In this document: positions 8,937 to 18,022 of the stretch, piece after piece
Layout: every line of letters begins with the position of its first letter
Position numbering within the stretch: the stretch's first letter is position 1
Notes under the pieces: model-generated
The model's database searches: none
What the model saw: the letters and a program-made list of their open reading frames with translations, nothing else
What the model was told of the DNA's origin: nothing
Made by a program: the position numbers and the translations under genes
Source of the DNA: Criblamydia sequanensis CRIB-18
Lineage (GTDB): Bacteria; Chlamydiota; Chlamydiia; Chlamydiales; Criblamydiaceae
NCBI RefSeq assembly: GCF_000750955.1
Contig: NZ_CCEJ010000009.1
Coordinates: 62,001-126,000 of the forward strand
Reading direction: 5' to 3'
Length of the DNA: 64,000 nucleotides

Positions 8937-9797
8937 TTACTTTAAATAGCTTCTCTTTTCATAATCTTCGTATTCAATTAACTCATAGAATTCTTTTCGA
9001 GTTTGCATTTGGTCTACCAAGCTTTCTTGACTCTCATTTTCTTTTAACCATTTCAAGCTTTTTTCAACGGTTTTATTCATTAATCGCATGAGTGTAAGGG
9101 GGTATAAAATGGCATCGACTCCGGATTTAGCTAGGTCTTCTTTTTTAAAAAGCGGAGTTTTTCCAAATTCGGTTAAATTGGCCAAAAGAAAGGCGGGACA
9201 TGCTTTTTTAAAGTCGGAATAAGTTTTAAGATCTCTTGCAGCTTCCAGGAATATCATATCGGCGCCGGACTCTATATAATGCCGGCAACGCAGAACGACG
9301 TTTTCAAAAGGCTCAAGATTCAAAGCGTCGGTTCGCGCCACAATAAAAAAATCAGATGAAGCGGACCCTTCTTTCAAAGCTTTTATTTTCTGTCCCATCT
9401 CTTTGGAAGAGATGACCTTTTTTCCTTCAAGATGGCCGCATTTTTTTTCAACAATCTGATCTTCTATGTGAACGGCTGCAACTTTTGCTTGAGTCAATTT
9501 TTTGGCCACCCGTTCAATAAAAAGAGGTCCACCAAAACCGGTATCGATATCAAGAAGAAGCGGCACGTCAGTGCTATCGGTAATTTTTTCAGCTTGAAAA
9601 AGAAATTCTTTAAAATCAAGGATGCCAAGATCCGGAAGCGCATGCAATAGCCCGGATATTAAAGAGCCTGACAAATAAATGGCTTTATAGCCCGCTTTTT
9701 CTGCCATGCGGGCAGACAAAGCGTTAGGGACGCCTATAATTTGAAGCGGCCTTTCCATTTTTAAAGCTTTAAGAAAACGTCCGTCTTTTTTTTCCAT
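8937..9797 (-). CDS. prpB: Methylisocitrate lyase (PEP mutase/isocitrate lyase superfamily)
   Basis: At 286 aa this matches PrpB rather than the much longer isocitrate lyase. Visible motifs are DIDTGFGG near residue 84 (metal-binding Asp), the catalytic KKCGH near residue 117, VARTDAL near residue 153 and LTEFGKTPLF near residue 207. It cleaves 2-methylisocitrate into pyruvate and succinate, the last step of the methylcitrate cycle. It is the first gene of the minus-strand prp operon and is divergent from the 3-hydroxyacyl-CoA dehydrogenase gene. The KKCGH form is more usual in isocitrate lyases than in PrpB (KRCGH), but length and the remaining motifs support PrpB. Confidence 0.88.
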   Translation of the reverse strand: MEKKDGRFLKALKMERPLQIIGVPNALSARMAEKAGYKAIYLSGSLISGLLHALPDLGILDFKEFLFQAEKITDSTDVPLLLDIDTGFGGPLFIERVAKKLTQAKVAAVHIEDQIVEKKCGHLEGKKVISSKEMGQKIKALKEGSASSDFFIVARTDALNLEPFENVVLRCRHYIESGADMIFLEAARDLKTYSDFKKACPAFLLANLTEFGKTPLFKKEDLAKSGVDAILYPLTLMRLMNKTVEKSLKWLKENESQESLVDQMQTRKEFYELIEYEDYEKRSYLK

Positions 9798-9821
9798 TCT
9801 TATTTTCTCGTAAACTTTTTT

Positions 9822-9849
9822 TATGTATTAAAATCAATTTTGAATTCAA
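9822..9849 (-). promoter_or_regulatory. Candidate sigma70-type promoter of prpBCD
   Basis: On the minus strand a TTGAAT box (9849-9844) is followed after 16 nt by TACATA (9827-9822), about 25 nt before the prpB ATG. This is the best pair in the short divergent spacer and would drive the whole prp operon. No operator repeat or PrpR/GntR-type regulator gene was seen nearby. The call rests on two hexamers only. Confidence 0.3.
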
Positions 9850-9906
9850 GGGATGTTTTGCTAAGGTAGCAAGTGGCTTATCTTTTAAAAAACTTTGGTA
9901 GGGCTC

Positions 9907-11259
9907 ATGTCTATAAAATTGCCTAACTCGGCTTGCGTGATTGGAGCTTCCGGAAAAATGGGTTCCGGAATTGCCTTTCTGCTTCTTAAATATCTAAATG
10001 AAAAAGCGGTAAAGGAAAAGGTTCCGACAAGCTTAATTCTTGTAGATAAAGATGAAGCTCTTTTTCCCAAAACAAAAGAGTACCTCCGCTCGCAAATCAA
10101 AAAAGAAGCGGAAAGGCAAATTGTGTATTTACGCACCTTGTATGCAGAAGAAGAATCTTTAATTAGTAATGAAGAGATCATTCAGCATCATGTGCAAGCA
10201 GCCTTAGATCGCGTTCGATTTGCCTTAAATTATGATGAAGCTAAAAATGTAACCTTATTCTTTGAAGCCATCTTTGAAGATTTTGAATTAAAGTGTGAGC
10301 TATTTAAACAGTTAAATAAAATAGCCTCAAAAGAAGCCTTATTTTTTTCAAACACATCCTCAATCCCGATTTCAAAATTAGCGGAAGCTTCCGGTTTAGA
10401 AGGCAGACTTGCCGGGTTTCATTTTTATAACCCCCCTGCTATTCAAAAATTAGTAGAGTTAATTTTACCGGATAACGCAAGCCCGAATCTTAATGAAGTT
10501 TGCCTAGAGCTTGCTAGGGTTTTAAACAAAACTGTTGTGTATTCAAAAGATAATCCGGGCTTTATAGGCAATGGCCATTTTATTCCGGAAGTGCTTCTTG
10601 GGCTTAAGCTTGCCGATGTCGAAAACCAGCAAGAAGAGTTGATCTATTTTTTAAATCAAGTCACAGAAAAATCTCTTATTCGTCCTATGGGAATCTTTCA
10701 GCTTTTAGATTATGTAGGGCTTGATGTCGCCTCTCTTATTATAGAAGTGATGAACCGGTTTGGCGGAGATAAAAAAGCCTTTCCAAAACTTCTAAAAAAT
10801 TACTTATCCCATTCCATAAAAGGGGGGCAAAACCCGGACGGCTCTCAAAAAGACGGCATTTTTAAATATGAAAAATCCATCCCTGTAAAAATATATTCTT
10901 TTAAAACAAAGGGGTATCTGCCAATTGATGAAGCCTTTAAACAAAGAGCGACTCATCTCTACGGAGATCTTTTGAAGGCTCCTTCTTGGAAGGAGCTATC
11001 TCAAAATAAAAATAAAGAAGCAGTTTTATCTCCCTATTTTGAAAAGCTTTTAGAAGATGAAAGAAATAGCTCTCTAAAAGCAAAATCTTTTTTAAAACAT
11101 TCCTATGAAGTTTCAGAAGAACTTGTAAGATCGGGAACCGCACATTCCTTGAAAGATGTTACCAAAGTTCTGCAACTTGGGTTTTACCACCTCTATGGTC
11201 CGGATGCCCCTTTTATTAAAGCCTTAGCAAGCCTAAAAGATAAGGAGATCGTAAAATGA
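9907..11259 (+). CDS. 3-hydroxyacyl-CoA dehydrogenase
   Basis: From ATG 9907 the protein is 450 aa. An upstream in-frame TTG at 9895 adds four residues without better support. The N-terminus has the NAD-binding signature ACVIGASGKMGSGIA. The segment FFSNTSSIPISKLAEASG followed by AGFHFYNPP (about residues 150-180) is the 3-hydroxyacyl-CoA dehydrogenase active-site region, with the expected His in GFHFYNP. The C-terminal part holds helical 3HCDH-type sequence (LDYVGLDV, SLIRPMG). It oxidises a 3-hydroxyacyl-CoA to the 3-ketoacyl-CoA; with the coupled thiolase and the methylcitrate genes, 3-hydroxy-2-methylbutyryl-CoA from isoleucine is an attractive but unproven substrate. The stop overlaps the thiolase start (ATGA). 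Confidence 0.85.
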   Translation: MSIKLPNSACVIGASGKMGSGIAFLLLKYLNEKAVKEKVPTSLILVDKDEALFPKTKEYLRSQIKKEAERQIVYLRTLYAEEESLISNEEIIQHHVQAALDRVRFALNYDEAKNVTLFFEAIFEDFELKCELFKQLNKIASKEALFFSNTSSIPISKLAEASGLEGRLAGFHFYNPPAIQKLVELILPDNASPNLNEVCLELARVLNKTVVYSKDNPGFIGNGHFIPEVLLGLKLADVENQQEELIYFLNQVTEKSLIRPMGIFQLLDYVGLDVASLIIEVMNRFGGDKKAFPKLLKNYLSHSIKGGQNPDGSQKDGIFKYEKSIPVKIYSFKTKGYLPIDEAFKQRATHLYGDLLKAPSWKELSQNKNKEAVLSPYFEKLLEDERNSSLKAKSFLKHSYEVSEELVRSGTAHSLKDVTKVLQLGFYHLYGPDAPFIKALASLKDKEIVK

Positions 11260-12488
11260 GCGCTTTTAGAAAAAAGGTTTATGCAGCTCTTGGGTATAAT
11301 ACAGTATTTATGGGCCCTGGAAGACCGGAATTTAACCCGAATGAAAAAATGAGGGGCTTTGAAGAGTACCTAATTGAGACCGCCAAGGGTTCGCTTCAAG
11401 GAAAAAATCTTTCTATCGATGAAGGCATTATCGGCAGTTTTATGTCAGGAAAATTTTTAAATCAAGGCAACTTGCCCGGATTTCTTCCCTTTATGATAGA
11501 AAGCTTGCGAGGAAAACCTTGCACAGCTGTTGAAGGCGCTTGCGGAACAGGCGGGAGGGCAATTGCGATGGGTTTAAGAAGCATTCTTTCTGATCTATCC
11601 AACACCACCTTTGTGGCAGGTTTTGAGATGCAAAACGGAGTTAAGTCGGTGTATGGCTCAGATATTTTAGCAGGAGCGGCTTACTACAAGCATGAGCGTA
11701 AAAGAGGCGATGCTTATTTTTTTCCCGGAATTTTTGATAAAAAAGCGGCACGCTATTTCGAACTCTATGGGGAAAAAAGAGCAAGAGAAGCTATGGCAGA
11801 GTGGTATCGTTTAGCTATTCTCTCGGCAAGAGAAAATCCAAAGGCTCAAGAATACTATAACAAAGTGGAAGATCTTATTTCACTTGGACTGACAAAGCCT
11901 GATAAAGATAAATTCTTACCAAATTTGAATCCTTTCGATTGTTCCAAAATAAGTGATGGAGCTTCTTCTTTAATTCTTTTTTCAGAAGAAGGCTTGGCAA
12001 AAGCCGGCATTCCAAAAACTGAAGCTATTGAAATTGTCTCTATTGGAGAAGCAGAAAATGCCATTACAGAGAAAGCTGAAGAAGAATCCGTATTAGATGC
12101 GACTAAGCTTGCCGTAAAAAAAGCGTTAGATAAGGCAAAACTTACAATTAACGATATCGGAGTGCTTGAAATTCATGATTGCTTTACCATAACCGCTCTT
12201 TTGGCTTTTGAAGCGATTGGCTTTGCAAAACAAGGCGGCGCTCCTGATTTTATTTTAGAAGGCCATACTAAAACCGGAGGAAAAATACCGACTAATCTAT
12301 CCGGCGGCCTTATAGGTTTTGGCCATCCAACTGGAGCCACAGGAGTTCGGCAACTGGTAGACTTAGAGCAATTGCTGACTCAAAAAGCTCCAAGAAAAGT
12401 GGCTTTTAAATCCCCTTATGGCATGATGATTAGCATGGGCGGCAACGATAAAACCGTCACCTGTTTGATTGTTAAAAGCGCTGAATAA
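11256..12488 (+). CDS. Thiolase, SCP2/SCPx-like acetyl-CoA C-acyltransferase
   Basis: The 410-aa protein has the nucleophile cysteine in AVEGACGTGGRAIAMG (about residue 93), EIHDCFTIT near residue 306 and GGLIGFGHPTGATGVRQ near residue 350. The HDCF and GHPxGATG elements, and the lack of a classical C-terminal CxGxG, place it with SCP2-type thiolases. It overlaps the dehydrogenase gene by 4 nt. It would cleave a 3-ketoacyl-CoA; 2-methylacetoacetyl-CoA, giving acetyl-CoA plus propionyl-CoA, would link isoleucine breakdown to the prp operon across the divergent promoter. Confidence 0.85.
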   Translation: MSAFRKKVYAALGYNTVFMGPGRPEFNPNEKMRGFEEYLIETAKGSLQGKNLSIDEGIIGSFMSGKFLNQGNLPGFLPFMIESLRGKPCTAVEGACGTGGRAIAMGLRSILSDLSNTTFVAGFEMQNGVKSVYGSDILAGAAYYKHERKRGDAYFFPGIFDKKAARYFELYGEKRAREAMAEWYRLAILSARENPKAQEYYNKVEDLISLGLTKPDKDKFLPNLNPFDCSKISDGASSLILFSEEGLAKAGIPKTEAIEIVSIGEAENAITEKAEEESVLDATKLAVKKALDKAKLTINDIGVLEIHDCFTITALLAFEAIGFAKQGGAPDFILEGHTKTGGKIPTNLSGGLIGFGHPTGATGVRQLVDLEQLLTQKAPRKVAFKSPYGMMISMGGNDKTVTCLIVKSAE

Positions 12489-12790
12489 TGGTAATGTTTC
12501 CAAAAAAAGCATGACAACTTGAGATAAGATATCTATACTTCACTGATTAATTTGGAATGAACAGAATTCAATTCCAAAGATTTTATAAATAGGATTTAAA
12601 CTTTTCTAAGTATAAAGTTTTTGATTTAGAGCGCCCGCTTGGAAAGTTGTGAGAATTTTTTTTTTAATTCTTTCATTCGAAATCGGGTAAAGGCTATAAC
12701 AAGACTTTAGTTCGTAAGAAGCGCATAAAAAGCTGGTCTAAGTGCTCTTCTCGTAGAAAATAGTTTTAAACTTTAAGAAATTGTTCAATC
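12489..12790. other. Intergenic spacer between thiolase and SNF2 helicase
   Basis: This 302-nt AT-rich spacer holds no convincing ORF. Its only clear structure is the hairpin at 12551-12578. No strong promoter pair for the helicase was found. Confidence 0.5.
12551..12578 (+). terminator. Stem-loop after the thiolase operon, possible terminator
   Basis: Arms TTTGGAATGAA and TTCAATTCCAAA pair over about 11 bp with one bulged base around the 5-nt loop CAGAA. A short ATTTTAT run follows. It lies 62 nt after the thiolase stop and could end that transcript. The T-tract is weak, so it may instead be an RNA-stabilising hairpin or an operator. Confidence 0.45.
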
Positions 12791-15700
12791 ATGATCTTAA
12801 TTAACTTTAGAAGACTGCGGCAAGATTTTCCTTCATCGATCATAAAAGAAGGGCAAAGCTGTTATCATAATAGATTTGTGGAAACCGTCAAAATCGTTGG
12901 ATTAAACGGCCAAAATATAAAGCTTGCAGCTAGAGTGCAAGGGGCTTTTGAAAATTCTTATGAATGCGAGCTAGAAATAGACCGTCATCAGTCCAATATA
13001 GTCGACTCTAATTGCGATTGTCCCTATAACTATGATTGTCAGCATCTTGCAGCCGTCCTCTTTCATCTCGAAGAAAATATTGATGCTATCTTGGTTGATT
13101 TTGACAAGAATAACGACCTTAGCAAAAAACAAGATGTCAATGAAGAAGATCGAAAGTCCATTGCAGAAAGAATTCAAAAAGCTAAGAAAAAAGAAATAAA
13201 GCGTCTTGATATAGAGCAGCAAAAAGAATTGCTGGATGAATATATTGGCGCTGCCGAAACCCTTGGCCAATCCCCTTTCTTTCTGCCGGATGAAAAATTA
13301 GCGGCAGATAAAGCAGAGATGGCTGTTATCTTACTTCCTGAAAGCTTGAATGATAATTTGCGCCCTAAAAAAGTGGAAGTGCAAATGGCGCTTAGATTGC
13401 CTTACCGGTCTAAACCTCTTAATATTCCTTGCGTCAAGGATTTTTTTAACTCTTACGAATACCGCGAGCCTTTCTATATCAGCAGCAAACGCTATTTCTT
13501 TTCGAAAGAATCTTTCCCTGAATCTGATAGCGCGCTTTTTACCTTGCTTACTAATCTTGTTTCTTTTGTCGAAAAAAATAATGCCGATAAATCCGTTAAA
13601 GTAGCAGAACTTACCCTCGAAGATTTAGGAACCTTTCTCTATGAAGTCCAATCTCGTGTTTCTAAAAAAGTAAATGCCAAAAATTCTTTAAAACAAGCGC
13701 TTGATCCGGGAGCCATCTACTATAAATCCATGGAAGACAGCCTTGAATTTGCTCCTATGCCGGCTGAAATTATCCTTGAATTAGAATATCTTGAATCACC
13801 ACAGCCAAAGCTTCTTCTTAACCCATTTTTAGAATTGAATGGCCAGAAAGTGACTTTAGAGCAAGTGATGCTCCTAGAATGTGCTTCTCCCGGTCTTCTT
13901 TATGAAAAAACCTATTTCCGATTTGGCGATGGCATTAAAAGACGGCACTTAAAAGATTTAGAAGCCATAAGAAGCGTTACAATTCCGGAGCCTCTATTTG
14001 GTTCATTTGTTGAAAATTCTTTGCCGGAGCTCATGCGTTTTGCTGAAGTTCGCGGAAAAGAAAGGATAGAGCATCTTGTGACTCTCCCCTTTGTTGAAGA
14101 GCTTATGGCAGAGTGCGATATTAGCTATCTAAATGGTGAACTTGAAGCTTTCCTTCACTTTATTTATGGAAAGCATAAGATTCCTGCGGCTGTTTCAAAA
14201 TTGGAAGTCGAGCACCTTAGAAACTTTATAACGGCAGAGGGTGTGCTGGCAAGAAATTTAACAGATGAGCAAAAAATCGTCGAAGACCTTTTCCAAGACT
14301 TTGTTTACGACGCTTCTGAAGGCTCTTACTCGGCCAAGTCAGAAAAGAAGATCGTCGAATTTATGACCGAGGTGATTCCAAGAAATCAGCACCGTGTTCA
14401 CTTCCTCTGTCCTGAAAATTTACTTAACCAGTTTATCTATGACGAGACAAGCTTTGAGCTCACCCTCCAAGAATCAAGCCGTATAGATCAATACGAGGTG
14501 ATTCTAAAAGTCAATGGGGATTTGGAAGGGGTTGGCTTAAATACCCTTTGGGAATGTATAGCGTCTAAAAAAGCTTATCTTGAACTTTCTAAAAAACGTC
14601 CCGGCAAGAAAAAGCGTGGAAAAGGGGCCGCTCTTGATAATAAAGGGCCTCATAAAATATTGGTCCTGGATCTTGAGAGAATCACCCCTATTGTCCAGCT
14701 TTTTGACGAGATAGGCATTGAAGAGCTTGCTAACAGCTCGCAGCTAAGGCCTCTATGGAGCTTAGCCAGCTTGAATGAAGACCAATTTAAAATGCTTCCG
14801 ATTAAATTCCATATGTCGGAAAGGCTGAAAGAAATTCAAGAGCAGATGCTCGGCGTTAAAGAAGTTAAAGTCCGAGGGGTTCCAAAAGAGATTAAAGCCG
14901 ATCTTAAAGGCTATCAAATTGAAGGCGCTTCTTGGCTCGAAAGACTTCGTCTTATGCACCTTAACGGTATTTTAGCAGATGACATGGGTCTTGGAAAAAC
15001 AGTCCAAGCCATATCCGCTCTTACCCAACATAAAAAAGACAACCCAAACTCTGTTTCCTTGGTGGTATGTCCTACCTCTCTTGTCTACAATTGGAAAGAA
15101 GAGCTAAGCAAATTTAACCCTGAGTTAAAAGTCCTTGTGGTGGATGGCATTCCAAACCACAGAAAAAAACTTATCGATTCTCTTGAAGACTATGACATCA
15201 TCGTTACCTCCTATAGCCTTCTTCAAAAAGATATCGAGTCCTACAGCAAATTCAATTTCGGTTATGCTATCTTAGATGAAGCGCAGCACATTAAGAATAG
15301 AGGCACAAGAAATGCCCGTTCCGTTAAAACGATTCAGTCTTCCCATAAGCTTATCTTAACAGGCACACCGATTGAAAATTCGCTTGAAGAGCTTTGGAGC
15401 TTATTTGACTTCCTGATGCCGGGGCTATTAAGCACCTACGATCGTTTTGTTGAAAAATACATTAGAAGCCCAAGCCAGGAGAAGGGCAATAATATCGAAA
15501 AGCTTAGACAAAAAGTATCTCCTTTCATACTAAGACGTATGAAAAAAGATGTGCTTTCAGAGCTTCCTGAGGTCTCTGAGATCATTTACTATTGCAGCTT
15601 ATCCGATGCCCAAAAAGAGCTTTATAAATCTTACGCTGAATCTGCAAGACGCGAGCTTTCCCAACTTGTTCAAAAAGAAGGTTTTGACAAAGTTCAAATC

Positions 15701-16294
15701 CATGTGTTAGCGACCTTAACAAGACTAAAGCAGATCTGCTGCCACCCCGCTATTTTTGCTAAGGAAACGCCTGAGGAAAACGATTCGGCAAAATACGAAA
15801 TGCTAATAGACCTTCTTCATAACCTGACAGAAGGGCGCCATAAGACGGTTGTGTTTAGCCAATACACCCGCATGTTAAATATTATAAGCCGCGACCTTAA
15901 GAAAAAAGGCATCCCTTTTGAGTACCTAGACGGTTCCTCTAAAAATCGTCTTGATATAGTCAATCGTTTCAATAACGATGAAAATATCCCTATTTTCTTA
16001 GTGTCTTTAAAGGCAGGCGGCGTCGGTTTAAACCTTGTGGGCGCAGATACCGTTATCCACTACGACATGTGGTGGAATCCGGCTGTTGAAAACCAAGCGA
16101 CCGATCGAGTCCATCGTATCGGCCAGAAAAACTCGGTCTCGGCTTACAAGCTAATTACTCTCAATACCATTGAAGAGAAGATCCTTGAAATGCAAAACCG
16201 AAAACGGGGCCTTGTCAAGAAGGTGGTTTCGACAGATGAGGAAGCCATCTCTAAACTTACTTGGGAAGAGGTTCTTGAGCTTCTTCAAACTTAA
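12791..16294 (+). CDS. SWIM zinc-finger SNF2-family helicase
   Basis: The 1167-aa protein has a SWIM zinc finger near residues 57-93 (C75-D-C77 with C83-x-H85). A long middle region of SNF2-associated type follows. The SNF2 motor starts near residue 700: Walker A DDMGLGKT near 731, DEAQ box near 829, TGTPIENS near 858, a helicase C domain from about 1020, and the arginine-finger region ATDRVHRIGQ near 1105. Such proteins are ATP-driven DNA translocases thought to remodel protein-DNA complexes. In Chlamydia the equivalent gene (CT708) is directly followed by mreB, whereas here about 13 kb intervenes. Part of its 3' end is duplicated at 18393-18647. No strong ribosome binding site is visible at the ATG. 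Confidence 0.93.
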   Translation: MILINFRRLRQDFPSSIIKEGQSCYHNRFVETVKIVGLNGQNIKLAARVQGAFENSYECELEIDRHQSNIVDSNCDCPYNYDCQHLAAVLFHLEENIDAILVDFDKNNDLSKKQDVNEEDRKSIAERIQKAKKKEIKRLDIEQQKELLDEYIGAAETLGQSPFFLPDEKLAADKAEMAVILLPESLNDNLRPKKVEVQMALRLPYRSKPLNIPCVKDFFNSYEYREPFYISSKRYFFSKESFPESDSALFTLLTNLVSFVEKNNADKSVKVAELTLEDLGTFLYEVQSRVSKKVNAKNSLKQALDPGAIYYKSMEDSLEFAPMPAEIILELEYLESPQPKLLLNPFLELNGQKVTLEQVMLLECASPGLLYEKTYFRFGDGIKRRHLKDLEAIRSVTIPEPLFGSFVENSLPELMRFAEVRGKERIEHLVTLPFVEELMAECDISYLNGELEAFLHFIYGKHKIPAAVSKLEVEHLRNFITAEGVLARNLTDEQKIVEDLFQDFVYDASEGSYSAKSEKKIVEFMTEVIPRNQHRVHFLCPENLLNQFIYDETSFELTLQESSRIDQYEVILKVNGDLEGVGLNTLWECIASKKAYLELSKKRPGKKKRGKGAALDNKGPHKILVLDLERITPIVQLFDEIGIEELANSSQLRPLWSLASLNEDQFKMLPIKFHMSERLKEIQEQMLGVKEVKVRGVPKEIKADLKGYQIEGASWLERLRLMHLNGILADDMGLGKTVQAISALTQHKKDNPNSVSLVVCPTSLVYNWKEELSKFNPELKVLVVDGIPNHRKKLIDSLEDYDIIVTSYSLLQKDIESYSKFNFGYAILDEAQHIKNRGTRNARSVKTIQSSHKLILTGTPIENSLEELWSLFDFLMPGLLSTYDRFVEKYIRSPSQEKGNNIEKLRQKVSPFILRRMKKDVLSELPEVSEIIYYCSLSDAQKELYKSYAESARRELSQLVQKEGFDKVQIHVLATLTRLKQICCHPAIFAKETPEENDSAKYEMLIDLLHNLTEGRHKTVVFSQYTRMLNIISRDLKKKGIPFEYLDGSSKNRLDIVNRFNNDENIPIFLVSLKAGGVGLNLVGADTVIHYDMWWNPAVENQATDRVHRIGQKNSVSAYKLITLNTIEEKILEMQNRKRGLVKKVVSTDEEAISKLTWEEVLELLQT

Positions 16295-16296
16295 GT

Positions 16297-16509
16297 CTAG
16301 CCTAAGTTCCTTTGAGATTGAGGGTTTAATTTTTGTTTAAAACATTCATTAAACTTCATGAAATAAAGCGTATGAGTAAAATCATCGACAGCGTCTAAGA
16401 TTAAGCTTATAGCAAGATCCTTGTTCCCAGGGCTTTTCCAAGTCATTGTCACCATGGCCAAACTCAACCAGTCATTGCCTAAACCTGAGCTTGTAATCGA
16501 TGCGATCAA
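16297..16509 (-). pseudogene. Truncated family I exported-protein fragment (I-A)
   Basis: The 70-codon frame reads SSGLGNDWLSLAMVTMTW, then PGNKDLAISLILDAVDDF, closely matching the middle of the intact family I protein at 20610-21140 (SGWDNEVLNYAMISMKW, GPCNKDLAKKMLLEGVRDF). It lacks the signal peptide and the conserved W-[VI]-C...W C-terminal block, has a stop just upstream of its TTG, and runs into the duplicated SNF2 3' flank. It is the most distant and most degraded member of the array. Confidence 0.6.
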
Positions 16510-16821
16510 TTACAAGTAAGATGGCATTGGAAATATTCCGATGAGCGTGATTCTTTTAATTATTAAAACAGTATTCGGAATACCACTTTCAACGCCCGTG
16601 CCTAAGCAGGGGTATAACATTCCTGATAGATGGGGTCCTAAATATTTAATTTAAAACAGCAAACTTCCGTCATGCGAGCTAGCCATAATCAAATAGAGAA
16701 GGTCTTAACTAAGGCTCTCAAGGTAGTTGTTTAATAAACTGTTTCCATTCTTCAATTTTTTGAACAACTTCTAAAGTCTGGTTGAGACATATTCAGCATT
16801 CTGTATTTATCTGGGTTTTGG

Positions 16822-17165
16822 TTAAACTCCCTTTGATATATTGCTAATAGATTGTGCATATTTTAGATGATATTCTTGAAAAGCCTCTTCTGTCTGAAGC
16901 AATATAGTTAAATGATCCTTCCAAGATTTATACTCAGCTATTTTTTCTTCAGATAATTCTTGAACCAATTGTTGGATTTTTTCTATAGCAATACAAATTG
17001 CAAACCCCACGATTGCTACTCAACTCTACAGTCAAACCAAAAGGAGGGTTTAAGCGATTTAAACAACTTATTTCCTCATTAATTTTTTCCCAATTGATAG
17101 ACTCTTTTGCTAAACCCAAAGAGAAAAAAACTAAAAAATAAAATAATTATTATTTGTATCTTCAT
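16822..17165 (-). pseudogene. Decayed gene for a small secreted protein
   Basis: On the minus strand a GGGGA ribosome binding site precedes an ATG at 17165 that opens a signal peptide (MKIQIIIILFFSFFLFGF). The frame then breaks. The expected continuation appears in a second frame (SINWEKINEEISCLNRLNPP) and again in a third (62 codons ending ...YAQSISNISKGV, stop at 16822). At least two indels are therefore needed to rebuild one protein of about 110 residues. I do not recognise the family. Its strand and exported nature match the array further along. Confidence 0.5.
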
Positions 17166-17380
17166 TTATTTCCCCAAGTAAAAAAACAACAACGATATAT
17201 TTTTTAATAAATAAATCAATTTTAATAACAAGTTCTATTGCGCTGGTTTTTATTTGAAATATACTGATTAAAATTAGTAAAAAATAATATTAACTTGATA
17301 TTAAGAAATTATTTTTGTTTGCGTAAAAGATAAAATTGTGTTTTTATCTTGCGTGTTCCAAAAAACCAAGGATGGAAACA

Positions 17381-17464
17381 ATGAATGGTGATTTAACTTT
17401 ATCTCGATCTACAACTAATCTCTCCCAAGATTGTGATAATTCCGAAATATCCTTCAACTATTAA
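17381..17464 (+). CDS. 27-codon leader frame before the Inc-like gene
   Basis: An ATG at 17381 (or an in-frame ATG at 17372) follows an AAGGA-like site and encodes MNGDLTLSRSTTNLSQ plus 11 more residues, ending in TAA at 17462-17464. The frame is the same as that of the Inc-like gene downstream, so the TAA is the only interruption over 17381-18022. The Ser/Thr-rich sequence looks like a type III secretion N-terminus. It may be a leader peptide, or the original N-terminus cut off by a nonsense mutation. Confidence 0.35.
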   Translation: MNGDLTLSRSTTNLSQDCDNSEISFNY

Positions 17465-17470
17465 TTTTTG

Positions 17471-17483
17471 GGGGGCAACCCCC
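17471..17483 (+). promoter_or_regulatory. GC-rich hairpin just upstream of a ribosome binding site
   Basis: Five G (17471-17475) and five C (17479-17483) flank a CAA loop, directly after the leader stop codon and 3 nt before the GGAG site (17487-17490) of the next gene. In such AT-rich DNA this is a conspicuous structure. It could pause ribosomes or restrict access to the GGAG site, linking leader translation to the downstream gene. Confidence 0.4.
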
Positions 17484-17494
17484 TTTGGAGCCTC

Positions 17495-18022
17495 ATGTCT
17501 TATTGTAATTTGCCTCAAAATAATATATACCCAAGCTCTCCTCAAAATCTTTTATTATCTGCGCTGGAAGGAGCTATGATCGAATTTCATGCAGAAGTCG
17601 AAAAAAGTCTAAAAGAATTGGAAAAAGAATTCGAAGAATCAGACAAAGATCAAGATGAGATAAACATAAATTTAAAGGAGATAAACAAAGATTTAGAGGA
17701 GTTAAAAAAAGGACAAGATAAATTAGCTAAAAAAACCGAAGGTATGAAGGACGAATTAGATCTTTTAAAAAACGGGACAAATTCACCACCGCCCAGGGAT
17801 CTTGAAAAAGAGAGAATCACTAAATTACAAGGTGCGAAAAACAAGGCCATAATTTATGCCGCTGCTTTGATTACCTGCATCGTAATTAATATTATTTTCT
17901 GTGTCTTAGCACCCTTGACCACAGCGCTTTCATCGTTGGTTGTTTTTGCTGGAATAGATTATTTTTTAGGATCAAGCATGGTTAGAGAAATTAGAGAGTA
18001 CAATAACTTGAAGAAAAAATAA
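17495..18022 (+). CDS. Coiled-coil protein with bilobed hydrophobic domain (Inc-like)
   Basis: From ATG 17495 the protein has 175 residues. The start is chosen because GGAG lies 4 nt upstream, rather than the TTG at 17468. Residues 27-93 are a highly charged heptad-like coiled coil (EVEKSLKELEKEFEESD, IKDLEELKKG). Residues 117-138 and 139-160 form two closely spaced hydrophobic segments, and the tail is short and basic. A paired hydrophobic hairpin with a coiled coil is the usual shape of chlamydial inclusion membrane (Inc) proteins, so type III secretion and insertion in the host vacuole membrane is plausible. There is no conserved sequence motif to confirm this. It is the only plus-strand gene in the accessory block. 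Confidence 0.65.
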   Translation: MSYCNLPQNNIYPSSPQNLLLSALEGAMIEFHAEVEKSLKELEKEFEESDKDQDEININLKEINKDLEELKKGQDKLAKKTEGMKDELDLLKNGTNSPPPRDLEKERITKLQGAKNKAIIYAAALITCIVINIIFCVLAPLTTALSSLVVFAGIDYFLGSSMVREIREYNNLKKK

